This document shows positions 38,763 to 48,394 of a stretch of 64,000 nucleotides of DNA, one piece after another. The position numbers and the translations under genes were made by a program. Source of the stretch: Diplonema japonicum (lineage: Eukaryota; Euglenozoa; Diplonemea; Diplonemida; Diplonemidae); NCBI GenBank assembly GCA_964019335.1, contig OZ025699.1, positions 310,001 through 374,000 of the forward strand, in the 5' to 3' direction. The notes beneath the pieces were generated by a model, which was given only the letters and a program-made list of their open reading frames with translations, did not search any database and was not told the DNA's origin. Every line of letters begins with the position of its first letter. Positions within the stretch are counted from its first letter, which is position 1.

Positions 38763-40433
38763 TCATGCAATCTTCGTCTTCAACATCTGTATGTGCTCAG
38801 CAACCTCATCACTGCCGGTGAAGGGTATAGCGAGAAGGCGGAGGGACTCCTCCGTGTTCCCCATCAGGAAGTGTTTCCCTGCCTCGTTGTAAGCCTCCCA
38901 AGGGTTCTCATCAAGCTGGTACATCCACTCGTCGTCGTCCTTCTCCTTGACAGCCTGCTCAGAGAGGACCTCGTAGGCCACCACATGGTACCCTTCCTGC
39001 ATGGTCAGAAGTGCCAGCACAATGCGAAGCCGGAAGGCATGCGACACTTCACGGTACACAGTCCCGCTGGTGACGATGCTGAGGTTCTCTTGCCTGCAGA
39101 ACCTCTCCAGTTGTGAGGCTTGAACGGCGACCTTGCCAATGACAGCGATCGACATCAGCTCGGCACACCCGAACGACCCGCAGTGCGCTGCCCCAGTTGC
39201 GATGCTCATCGTGGTGATCATGTCGCCAGAGCTCAGCTCGGGGTGAAGCATCACAGCCGTCTCCACTGCAGCTTGTGCATAGCTGGCACACCTCTTGGTT
39301 GCGTTGAAGTACGAGTGGATGTGGTCTCCAAGGACGATACCCACAACACCGTTGTGACTCTTCACCGAGCGGAGCACCTTCTGCACGAAGTCGGAGAACG
39401 TATGACAGAAAGCAGCATGGTCCGAGATGGCCTTGTGTGTCTCCAGCAGGTTCACCACAAGGTACGACACCCTCTTCTCAATTGTGGTTGGCAGCTTATC
39501 AGGCAGCTTTTCCGTTGAAACGTGTGAAGATCGATGCTGACAGTTCTTATCAAGGGTCGGTGAGTCAACAGACATCGTGCCGGTACCTGAGATGCTGTCC
39601 TCGGAGCTCTCACTACCCCCCACGTTTTCAGGGAAACAGGACTGCGGGAGGTACGGAATGTAATTGCGGAGGTTTGCAAGAATATCGGAGAAGGCGGTGT
39701 GGAGTGGCGGGGGCAGCGACGATCCTTCGATGGCTTGCTCGGCGGACTCAAGGTCCAAGCGGGACAAGCAGCTTGCAATGTGCTCGGCAGCGGTGATCAC
39801 AGACTTCATCGACTCCTTCTCGGCATGCAAAGCTTCCGCGAAACTCCGAGTGAAGTAGAAATCCAGGAGGAAAATCGAAATCTGTCCACCCCCAACATAC
39901 AGGGATTGAATCCAGGGAATAGGGCAAGGGAGGGTGTCGCAGTCACAGTACCTCTCCCTCCGTGTATCCTGCGTTGGTAACTCTAAGAGGAAGAATCTGG
40001 AGTCAAACAAACCGAAACGAGCAGAACGCTCAACCGTGATGCACATTAACCAGACAACCACCCCCATTGTGAGGATCTTGGTGACGCGGGGGGGGAGCCG
40101 GCACACCAGCGCCGTGTCAATAAGGATTATGAAAACCGACCAAGTTCTACCTAAACCGAGAGCTGCTGTGCTCAGATCTGCCAGCAAGTAGTACAGTCCG
40201 TACGCGTAAAGAACAAACTCCAGCGACAACAAGGATACCTGTTTGGTGATCATCAGCCTTATAAACATGGTGGCAATGGGGATGTACGCCAGTAAAATTC
40301 TGAACTTTCCGTCAGCGGTTACCAATGCGGTCAACATTGACGTTGATATCGTGCCGTAAACAACTATCGTTTTAGCGGAGATGACTTGCTGGGTGTCACC
40401 TGGTAACAAGAGTTTTTTTACTATACAGGACAT
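38763..40433 (-). CDS. six-TM cyclase-homology protein, form B3 (dead)
   Basis: 556 residues, start MSCIVKKLLLPGD. TM segments at about 22-40, 46-63, 67-88, 97-113, 118-134 and 175-193; CDCDTLPC at 163-170. Linker 205-266 ends YIPYLPQSC. Cyclase-homology domain 318-475. Relative to form A: first metal Asp to N328, adenine Lys to I366, second metal Asp kept (D370), adenine Asp to A430, Asn to V437, Arg to Q441. It cannot be an active cyclase by the usual mechanism. The tail 501-535 (DEWMYQLDENPWEAYNEAGK) is a conserved helical segment. From the linker on it is nearly identical to B4 at 45.6 kb, except in the variable region 272-312. Confidence 0.82.
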   Translation of the reverse strand: MSCIVKKLLLPGDTQQVISAKTIVVYGTISTSMLTALVTADGKFRILLAYIPIATMFIRLMITKQVSLLSLEFVLYAYGLYYLLADLSTAALGLGRTWSVFIILIDTALVCRLPPRVTKILTMGVVVWLMCITVERSARFGLFDSRFFLLELPTQDTRRERYCDCDTLPCPIPWIQSLYVGGGQISIFLLDFYFTRSFAEALHAEKESMKSVITAAEHIASCLSRLDLESAEQAIEGSSLPPPLHTAFSDILANLRNYIPYLPQSCFPENVGGSESSEDSISGTGTMSVDSPTLDKNCQHRSSHVSTEKLPDKLPTTIEKRVSYLVVNLLETHKAISDHAAFCHTFSDFVQKVLRSVKSHNGVVGIVLGDHIHSYFNATKRCASYAQAAVETAVMLHPELSSGDMITTMSIATGAAHCGSFGCAELMSIAVIGKVAVQASQLERFCRQENLSIVTSGTVYREVSHAFRLRIVLALLTMQEGYHVVAYEVLSEQAVKEKDDDEWMYQLDENPWEAYNEAGKHFLMGNTEESLRLLAIPFTGSDEVAEHIQMLKTKIA

Positions 40434-40773
40434 CTTTTTTCTTTTTCTTGTGGGTACCTAAATTTTTTTTTTTTTCAAAAAGAAAAAAAAATATTAAAAA
40501 ATAAATAAGAGAGTGAATGAAGTACAATTCGAGAGGAACAGAAAGTGTATTCAATGGGTCTTTCAAAAAAAAAAAAAAGATGTTTTTGAAGGGACCCTGC
40601 AGTATGTGACAGGTTAAAAAAGAATAGAGGTTCGGTGTTGAAATTAATGCACTTACCACTACTCTTTTTTTTTTTTTTTTTTTTTTTTTAAAGCACAAAC
40701 AAAATTTTCAGTGCCAATATATTGTTTTTTCTTGTTGCGGGGGGAAAAAAAAAAAAAAACATATATATATAAA

Positions 40774-40780
40774 CCTTTAA

Positions 40781-40818
<38 letters not shown>

Positions 40819-40825
40819 TTAAAGG
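40774..40825. repeat. perfect 52-bp palindrome with (AT)16 core
   Basis: CCTTTAACTC, then 32 nt of alternating AT, then GAGTTAAAGG. The right arm is the 3' tail of the adjacent LINE copy; the left arm repeats its last 10 bases in inverted orientation. It can extrude a cruciform, and may have arisen by snap-back during reverse transcription. Confidence 0.85.
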
Positions 40826-41759
40826 AAGTCTTTGTGAGACGCCCCCTTGTTCTCATCTTCTACCTGCACCTATACCCTTTCAGCAGCGGTTTCTCCTCCT
40901 TTGGTGGTCTTGCCGGCCTTCTCCCCAGCCTGGCCGCTCTTTCTCTTCGTTCTCTTGCCCATTGTCCTTTCAACGCCTCTAGGTCATGCTTGGTCTTCGG
41001 TGATGCAAATATCGCCCTCCTGTTCCATCCGATCACCGCCTTTGTCCTCCCGATGGATCGTAGTGTGTGCACCCTTGTGCTCGGCTCAGCTGGGAAGGCC
41101 CTCCTTCCTTTCACCTTCTTCAGTACCCTCCCTAGCTCCCATGTGTGCCAGATCTTCTTCATCAGTCCATGCAATCTCCTCGCTTTCTGCTGTACTTCTG
41201 CGAGATCCCCCAGCTTCCCTCCAAGGGTCTTCCCGGTCACGTTCTCGAAATCCAGTGCCAGCTCCACCGTCGACACTGACGTGTTCCTGCTGCCTGCATA
41301 CCAGCGCAGTTGCCGCATCCACCTCAGCACCTCCTTCGTGTACTCCCGTAGGACATCCCCTGCCGGTAGCTTGCCGAAGTCCTTGTCCGACGGTACTGGG
41401 TGTTCTTGACCTTGTGTGATCTCCAGCCACTGGTGTGTGTGGTACACCTCCTGGCGCTGTTCCTTCACCATCTCCCGTTCGCGTCTCTCCACCGCCTCTG
41501 ACATGATCTCTGCATCCGCCACCATGTCTTCGATGTTGGCCTGCGTCGGGTCAATGGGTAGGCACTTCACGAGCGTGTGTTCGAGCTCCCCGTTCAGGTT
41601 GTGGATTGTGTTCACCGTAACCTTACTGAGCTGCCCTCCTCCTCTTTTCTGCAACTTGTTGAGCTGCGTCTGAATGGCTATCAGCCTGCCTCGCATTTTC
41701 TCCAGCCGTACTTGCATGACCGACGCTGCCCCACCGAGCCAGTTGTTGTCGGTGCACAT
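40826..41759 (-). mobile_element. LINE copy with chimaeric 299-codon ORF
   Basis: The frame 41,759-40,860 starts with an ATG. Residues 1 to about 101 (MCTDNNWLGGAASVMQ onward) are a charged helical segment unlike ORF2, with heptad-like Leu/Ile spacing. From RQEVYHTHQWLEITQ onward it is the C-terminal ORF2 domain of the 27/50-kb family, nearly identical. The junction is near 41,453. The N-terminal piece may be this family's ORF1 joined by internal deletion, or captured host sequence. Upstream a T-tract and CAACAG (41,805) form a good acceptor, so the chimaera could be expressed. The finger and RT are absent. Confidence 0.7.
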
Positions 41760-41827
41760 AGAAAAAAATAAAGAGGTAAAAGGAAATCCCTGATTTAGGA
41801 CGTCCTGTTGAAAAAAAAAAAAAAAAT

Positions 41828-42098
41828 ATATATGAGTTAAAGGAAGTCTTTGTGAGACGCCCCCTTGTTCTCATCTTCTACCTGCACCTATCCCCTTTCA
41901 GCAGCGGGTTCTCCTCCTTTGGTGGTCTTGCCGGCCTTCTCCCCAGCCTGGCCGCTCTTTCTCTTCGTTCTCTCGCCCATTGTCCTTTCAATGCCTCTAG
42001 GTCATGCTTGGTCTTCGGTGATGCAAATATCGCCCTCCTGTTCCATCCGATCACCGCCTTTGTCCTCCCGATGGATCGTAGTGTGTGCACCCTTGTGC
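41828..42098 (-). mobile_element. short 3' LINE fragment
   Basis: The last 70 codons (RVHTLRSIGRTKAVIGWNRR onward) and 3' tail of the 27/50-kb LINE family, truncated at CACCCTTGTGC where an A-tract follows. The tail is TATATATGAGTTAAAGG on the plus strand. Directly adjacent to the chimaeric copy, in the same orientation. Confidence 0.85.
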
Positions 42099-42284
42099 AA
42101 AAAAAAAAAGGAAATTCCTGTTTTTTATCATTCTTTTTCGTTTAGATTGCTGCGGTGCTAACACCAGAGACCTTGCTAGCTTCTTCTGATAAGAAGTGTC
42201 AGCGAGGCCGTAAAAAAAAAAACTCAAAGTGCAGGACAAACCCCCTCATGGAGGGCCGCCCTTGGGTGGGTTGGGGGGGGCTAT

Positions 42285-43412
42285 CTATTTATACTCCCTT
42301 CTGGAGCATTGCTTTCGTTCCAATCGAGTCCAGTCGTGTGATGCGGTCTCGCTTGTAAGCGGCTTTCAGTTCCATCAGCTTGTCGTGCGTGGAGTGGGTG
42401 GCGAAAATGGGCCTCCTGGCGAAACCCATAGCCGTCTTCCCACCTATTGCAATGAGGGACTTCACTCTCTTCTGTTCATCCGCTGGGAAGGTGCGTGGCT
42501 TCTTCCGTGCTCTGCATGCCGCGTTCAGCTATCTTCCAGCAGACCTCCCAATAACTTGCCTGTCGTCCATTCGAAGTCGATGGCCAATTCCACCGCTGAC
42601 ACTTCAGAGCTGGTGTCCTCCTTCACCCATCGTAGCTGTGACAACCACTGCAGCAGCGGGTTCAAGAATTCTGCGACGACTCCACCCACTCCTTCGAGCT
42701 CCCCCGCCGTTGGCACGAGGCATCTCCTTCCCTCCACATTGCGTACCCACGGCAGCGGCTCCATTCCGTCTAGTGCCAGTTCCTCTTGTGCACAGAACTG
42801 GCGTTGTCTATTTGCATGAGCTCCACATCCCGTTTCCCGACCACCACAGCCATGTACTGCTGCAGCTTCTCCAGGTGTGCGAAGACATGCCCCCTCGGCA
42901 GTATCGCGTGCAGTTCCAGACATAGGGGCCATCCTGATCTGTTGCGCAGCGGCTCCATTCCGTCTAGTGCCAGTTCCTCTTGTGCACAGGCGCACTCATA
43001 CAGCTGATGGCGGAGTAAGGTCACCGTGTCCGGGTGTGGTGACTTGCACAGGTCGCATCTGAATCCTTGCGTGTGCGATACCTCCGTCGTTGGTGCCTGG
43101 CCCATGTTCTCCTCATCGTCACCGTTGTCGTCACCTTCAGGCGCCCCTTGGGAAGCTCTTTTGGTTCGTATTTGCGTGCGGGTTTAGGTAGGGGACCCCT
43201 CCTGCGATCACACGTCTCAGGCTGTAGGACATGAGCGGGTCCTTGGCCGTCCTCCATAATCGGTTCGTCCTGGGGTCCGCCCCCGGCTCTATCCCGCTTA
43301 TCGTGCTCCTCTCGACCGCCAGCGTTCTACTTCGGGCCTCCCTCACCACCTCTCTATGTGTCCGCGTTCGGCCCAAGATGTGTTGCAACCTAGGAGCTGC
43401 GCCCAACTCCAT
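42285..43412 (-). mobile_element. LINE fragment, third subfamily, frameshifted with a short internal duplication
   Basis: Overlapping frames (43,412-43,137; 43,105-42,770; 42,995-42,525; then about 42,480-42,285) read in order LRRVIAGGVPYLNPHA, a finger (CDLCKS...HQLYEC), LELHAILPRG, LRWVKEDTSSEVSAVELAID, and the terminal SLIAIGGK / GFARRPIFA. About 45 bp coding CAQEELALDGMEPL occurs twice, 190 bp apart (42,752 and 42,943), with a frame change after it. Closest relative in the window is the 48.4-50.3 kb element. The 3' flank is CTCAAAGTGCAGGACAA. Confidence 0.75.
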
Positions 43413-43589
43413 CCTATAAAAAAAAAAAGGGTTTTATTTTTATTTATTTTTATTTTCTTTCTATTTTAAAATTTTAATCTCCCTAGTTTAAAAGAAAGAG
43501 AGAAGAAAGGATTGTTTGATATGGGTTCTAGAATGAAAAAAAAAAGAACCTATTCCGAGGGTGGCTTAGGAAAAAGAAATATATATGAG

Positions 43590-43888
43590 TAAAAGGAGGC
43601 CGGTGTTGGCGGCGCCCTGCCCAAGAACTGTCTACTTGATTACAGGGGGCGCACCGCGGCCGAGTTGTAGCTTCTTCTGCGTTCCGCGTCGTGTCCTTAA
43701 TGCGTGCGGTGTGCTCAACCCCAGCCGGGTAAGATTCTGCGCTCGTGCAGTTTGCTGCCTGTTCGTCACCCTGAGCATCTGCGTTACGTTCTTCCACTCG
43801 GGCGCTACCGGTGATGACCGACGTGGAGGTCAACAGCGAACAACACATCTGATGTTTTTCTTATATTTTCATGTTATCCCCACCACCT
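43590..43888 (+). repeat. SINE-like element copy e
   Basis: About 299 bp with a third type of 5' end (GGAGGCCGGTGTTGGCGGCG), the common core, and 3' end CCCCACCACCT followed by an A-rich tail. The 5' segment alone recurs as a free module near 8669, 11,891, 14,165 and 14,280. Confidence 0.8.
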
Positions 43889-45439
43889 AAAAAAAGAAAA
43901 AGAAAACTTTTTTTTTCCTTTTTATCTCTTTTCTTTTCCCTCCCTCCATCTCTTCCTCTCAAGTTTTGGTAGTCCTCCCCCCCCCCCCACTTTCTTGAAC
44001 TTCTTTTCACCTCTTTTCCCCTACCTCTCCGTGGTTCCCAGTGAACATGAAAGAATGAAAGTAAAGAAAAAAAAAAAAAAAAACAATAAACCTTTCCACA
44101 CTTTTTTTTTCTCGTCTTTATTAAAAGAGATTAGAGGAGGAAAAACGTATTTCCTTCTCAAAATGCAATTTCTTTTGGCACCACAAAAAAAGCAAATTGC
44201 GACCTGCCAGTAGTGGGTCAAAACCATAAGGTCAAAAGCCAGCTCAATACTCCATAAAAAAAAAAAATATATATATATATGAGTTAAAGGAAGTCTTTGT
44301 AAGACGCCCCCTAAAAGAACACTTTGATTTGGGAAATTGACTTTTTCGGTTTTTTGGCCTGTGGGCTTAGTGGTTAAAAAGACCTATTGTTCTGAGGACA
44401 GCCTTATGTACTACCTGTTTTCCCGCATCTGGCACGGTGGTAGCCAGATGTGAGCCTTCTCACACGGCGGTAGGACGCATTCGTCCTTCTCGGCCCCGCT
44501 TGTACTCCCCGCGGGGTAGGACACAGCTGTCAGCAGTAGAAGGATAAGCCCAACAATGCTCCCACCACTACTCTTTTTAGCAATAACAAAAAATTTTCAT
44601 TATCAATATATACAGAGCTCGTCCGGAAAAAAAAGAGAAAAAAAAGAAAAAAGAAAAAAAAAATGTCAACACTTTTTTGGGCACCTCCGAAAATTCTTGA
44701 TTATTTGAGCAAAAAAAAGGGCAGCATGCAACCATAGGAAGATGACATATATGGTGTACGTGACGCCGTTCTTTCAATTGCGATGCTTGTTTTGCCATGA
44801 GGGTGGCAGGCTTTGCAACCGGCTGCCCCCGGGAAGCGGAAAACAGAGGTCAGAAAAACGACGAAAAATGTTTAAAATGCAGTTTAAAGGCTTGAAATGC
44901 AGCACCTAGGGTGGCATAAAAGTGGTGAACACACACCTTTGTGACCCCTGGGTACAACCCAGGGTCGGGTTACTGCTAAAAGTACTTAGCGAAAAATATA
45001 TGGCGTTGCATAGCCCTCAAAAAACCGGTTTTTTTAGCCCTATTCTTTGCTTTTTCGAGGGGTTCCTAAGGGAATTGGCCTAAAAGGCCCATTTTCCTGA
45101 AAACCCAATTCTTAACACTTGCCTGCTCAACATCCGGTATCTTTGGGGCCAAATATGCATTCTCTACCCATCTGCTGAGGTTTGTCATTTTTTTCTTACT
45201 CATTTGCACGCGCGTTTTAGAAATGAAACGAACGGCGCGCATTGTGACCTATATGGTGAACACACTTAGACCGCAATTCTGCACACAAAGTGGTGTCGGA
45301 CTACTTTTGTACTTAGAAATCTTCCGAGGGTCATTTGCTGACATTTTTTTCCGGACGAGCTTGCAATATATTGTTTTTTCTTGTTCAAGCAGAAAAAAAA
45401 AATAAAAAAATAAAAACAAAAAAGCTTTAGACAAAATCT
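43889..45439. other. intergenic repeats, no gene
   Basis: 44,270-44,312 is the LINE 3' tail module (GAGTTAAAGGAAGTCTTTGT). 44,540-44,690 and 45,106-45,395 carry inverted and direct versions of the 26.5-26.7 kb repeat. A hairpin, CCCTGGGT-ACA-ACCCAGGG, lies at 44,957-44,975. 44,830-45,200 is relatively CpG-poor. Confidence 0.45.
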
Positions 45440-45600
45440 CGTCTCTTGCAAAACCCTCTTGGAAAAGAGAGCGAGGAAAAGTGCTGCATTAAGGTCCACC
45501 GCTAGTTCCGCCTTGGAAACTTGCCTGTCCTTGCTCCACTTTAGGGCTTTCAACCAGTTGAGTGGGAAAAGTATTTCTTCTGCAGCCCATGTGGAGTTTT
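45440..45600 (-). mobile_element. very short LINE ORF2 relic abutting gene B4
   Basis: The frame reads WLKALKWSKDRQVSKAELAV followed by DLNAALF, matching the LRW...SVSxVELAIDFE block of the LINE C-terminal domain. Only this block is left. It lies just downstream of the stop of B4, whose unusual C-terminal extension ends here, so the insertion may have reshaped that 3' end. Confidence 0.5.
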
Positions 45601-45601
45601 C

Positions 45602-47434
45602 TCATTCTTCGTCGGTTGTGTACAAGGAAGTTCCCACTGAATTTAGACTTTTCTGAACTCCTGCAAATCCCAGGATTGGGGTGACTTCGTTGTTCGTCTC
45701 CCTACGTTCCACGTTTCTTGCTGCCGGCTTGGCACCGCTCGGCAAGGTGTCAATATGCAACATCTTCAACATCTGTATGTGCTCAGCAACCTCATCACTG
45801 CCGGTGAAGGGTATAGCGAGAAGGCGGAGGGACTCCTCTGTGTTCCCCATCAGGAAGTGTTTCCCTGCCTCGTTGTAAGCTTCCCAAGGGTTCTCATCAA
45901 GCTGGTACATCCACTCGTCGTCGTCCTTCTCCTTGACAGCCTGCTCAGAGAGGACCTCGTAGGCCACCACATGGTACCCTTCCTGCATGGTCAGAAGTGC
46001 CAGCACAATGCGAAGCCGGAAGGCATGCGACACTTCACTGTACACAGTCCCGCTGGTGACGATGCTGAGGTTCTCTTTCCTGCAGAGCCTCTCCAGTTGT
46101 GAGGCTTGAACGGCGACCCTTCCGATGACAGCGATCGACATCAGCTCGGCACACCCGAACGACCCGCAGTGCGCTGCCCCAGTTGCGATGCTCATCGTGG
46201 TGATCATGTCGCCAGAGCTCAGCTCGGGGTGAAGCATCACAGCCGTCTCCACTGCAGCTTGTGCATAGCTGGCACACCTCTTGGTTGCGTTGAAGTACGA
46301 GTGGATGTGGTCTCCAAGGACGATACCCACAACACCGTTGTGACTCTTCACCGAGCGGAGCACCTTCTGCACGAAGTCGGAGAACGTATGACAGAAAGCA
46401 GCATGGTCCGAGATGGCCTTGTGTGTCTCCAGCAGGTTCACCACAAGGTACGACACCCTCTTCTCAATTGTGGTTGGCAGCTTATCAATCGACATGAGTG
46501 AAGAGCAGAACGACCCCGAGCGACGATGGCCCTTATCGAGGGTCGGTGTGTTAATAGGTGGCGTACCGGTGCCGGCGGTGCCTGAGATATTGATGCTGTC
46601 CTCGGAGCTCTCACTACCCCCCACGTTTTCAGGGAAACAGGACTGCGGGAGGTACGGAATGTAAATTCGAAGGTTTGCAAGAATATCGGAGAAGGCGGTG
46701 TGGAGTGGCGGGGGCAGCGACGATCCTTCAATGGCTTGCTCGGCGGACTCAAGGTCCAAGCGGGACAAGCAGCTTGCAATGTGCTCGGCAGCGGTGATCA
46801 CAGACTTCATCGACTCCTTCTCGGCATGCAAAGCTTCCGCGAAACTCCGAGTGAAGTAGAAATCCAGGAGGAAAATGATAATCTGCCCAACCCCAACATA
46901 CAGGGATTGAATCCAGGGAATAGGGCAAGGGAGGGTGTCGCAGTCACAGTACGTCTCCCTCCGTGTATCCTGCTCAGGCAACTCAAAGAGGAAGAACCTG
47001 GAGTCAAACAAACCGAAACGAGCAGAACGCTCAACTGTGATGAATGTCACCCATAAAATTACCACAGCCGTGAGGATCTTGGTGACGCGGGGGGGGAGCC
47101 GGCACACCAGCGCTATGTCAATGAGGACTATGAAGCTTGACCAAGATCTGCCAATACCGAGTGCTATTGCACTCAGATCTGCCAGCAAGTAGTACAGTCC
47201 GTACGCGTAAAGAACAAACTCCAGCGACAACAAGGATATCTGTTTGGTGATCATCAGCCTTATAAACACGAGAACTAGTGGAACGTACCCAATGCAAAGC
47301 CTGAACCTGCCATCGGACATTATCAACACCGCCGATATAGTCCCGGTCAGCGTGCCGCAGACTATAATCTTTTTGGCGATTGCGATTTGCTGGGAGTCAT
47401 CTGGGGACGCGGCTCTGTTTAAAATGCAGGACAT
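45602..47434 (-). CDS. six-TM cyclase-homology protein, form B4 (dead), with C-terminal extension
   Basis: 610 residues from MSCILNRAASPDD at 47,434; the ten codons upstream in frame are dropped because relatives start here. Six TM helices, CDCDTLPC, linker and cyclase-homology domain as in B3. The domain lacks first metal Asp, Asn and Arg but keeps Gly-Asp. Compared with B3 it has GRVAVQASQLERLC instead of GKVAVQASQLERFC. After AEHIQMLK, where B3 ends, it continues for about 47 residues (MLHIDTLPSGAKPAARN onward) to TTDEE, apparently from former 3' flank. Predicted inactive. Confidence 0.8.
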   Translation of the reverse strand: MSCILNRAASPDDSQQIAIAKKIIVCGTLTGTISAVLIMSDGRFRLCIGYVPLVLVFIRLMITKQISLLSLEFVLYAYGLYYLLADLSAIALGIGRSWSSFIVLIDIALVCRLPPRVTKILTAVVILWVTFITVERSARFGLFDSRFFLFELPEQDTRRETYCDCDTLPCPIPWIQSLYVGVGQIIIFLLDFYFTRSFAEALHAEKESMKSVITAAEHIASCLSRLDLESAEQAIEGSSLPPPLHTAFSDILANLRIYIPYLPQSCFPENVGGSESSEDSINISGTAGTGTPPINTPTLDKGHRRSGSFCSSLMSIDKLPTTIEKRVSYLVVNLLETHKAISDHAAFCHTFSDFVQKVLRSVKSHNGVVGIVLGDHIHSYFNATKRCASYAQAAVETAVMLHPELSSGDMITTMSIATGAAHCGSFGCAELMSIAVIGRVAVQASQLERLCRKENLSIVTSGTVYSEVSHAFRLRIVLALLTMQEGYHVVAYEVLSEQAVKEKDDDEWMYQLDENPWEAYNEAGKHFLMGNTEESLRLLAIPFTGSDEVAEHIQMLKMLHIDTLPSGAKPAARNVERRETNNEVTPILGFAGVQKSLNSVGTSLYTTDEE

Positions 47435-47775
47435 TTTGGGTTTTCTCCCCCCAACCACCACCCCCCTGTTTTTTTTTTCTTTTTTGTTTTGTTAAAAAAT
47501 TCCAGCAACCTCTTTATCTTCTCTCCGCGTTTTTGGTAGTATTTTGAAGAAAAAGAAAAAGAAATTTGAAATCTGTCGGCGAACCCGAGGGTAATCAACA
47601 GGGCAAGTCGACGAAGCCGACGGAAGCAGGCACCTCCACGGGGTCCCCACTGGGCGGCGCGCAAGGCACCGGCAAAGACACACGCTGACGTCTTTGTTGC
47701 CCCGCCGCGTGAATGGAGATTGCCATAGGTGCCATCAGAGCTGAGAAGGCTGATTGATATCAAAGCGAACGCCAT
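47419..47775 (-). CDS. possible short protein with N-terminal hydrophobic segment; doubtful
   Basis: From the ATG at 47,775 the frame reads MAFALISISLLSSDGTYGNL, then CVFAGALRAAQWGPRGGACF, then a basic region, and runs through an A-tract as poly-Lys into the B4 leader. An in-frame GTG lies 20 codons upstream with a longer hydrophobic segment. GC content of the first 200 bases is coding-like, but no family is recognised and the 3' end overlaps the B4 start. More likely a gene fragment than a functional gene. Confidence 0.2.
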   Translation of the reverse strand: MAFALISISLLSSDGTYGNLHSRGGATKTSACVFAGALRAAQWGPRGGACFRRLRRLALLITLGFADRFQISFSFSSKYYQKRGEKIKRLLEFFNKTKKKKKTGGWWLGGENPKCPAF

Positions 47776-48394
47776 GTAGAGAACGCACAGGAGGAGCAGG
47801 TGGAATCTTCGCTGACGCCGGGGCGAGGCGCACACACGGCGAGGTGGAGAAGAGCGAGGTTGTTACAAGATAGCATAAAATAAAAAACTTCGTTTTTGAA
47901 ACAATGAATATTTCGAGGGTTGAAATCCTGCACGGCTAGTGCTGAATGCTGAAAGCGACTGTGTTGAAGCCATTGGCAAAGGTAAAAAAAGAGGTGGCTT
48001 GTTGTCTGTGCAAAGTCGGGGTTGACCTGTAGAAAGATAAGCCACCACAACTTCTTCAAAAAAAAAAAAAGAAAAAATGGATCAAAAGAAAACCCTCGAA
48101 CACGCTGAGGCGCAGATAATGGTTTATTTGAAAAGGATTATATTTAAATATTGAAATAGGAGGGGTTCTCCCTCTGATTCTGGGTTGTGGGAACCATCGT
48201 CCTCGGGATTCCTCTTCATCACCCTTTATAGGTAGGTACCTCTATAAAAATTTAAAAAAGAAATACTCCCTTGTCTCTCTTGGCCCTTTCTTTCCTCTTC
48301 TTTTTTTTAAAATAAGAGGGGGGGAAAAAAAAAGGCGATGTTTAAGGGCAAATCCCACTCGAGGACCACCCTTAGGGGGGGTGGGGGTCTATCT
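47776..48394. other. intergenic DNA, no supported gene
   Basis: 48,005-48,050 is a diverged copy of the GGGTTGACCTGTAGAAAGATAAG module. 48,333-48,375 is the GATGTTTAAGGGCAAATCCC module, followed by the 3' end of the next LINE. A 25-codon plus-strand ORF at 48,077 is probably chance. Confidence 0.45.

Noticed and set aside
44340-44420. tRNA-like A box (GTGGGCTTAGTGGTTA)
   Set aside because: No matching B box, acceptor stem or anticodon arm could be built around it.
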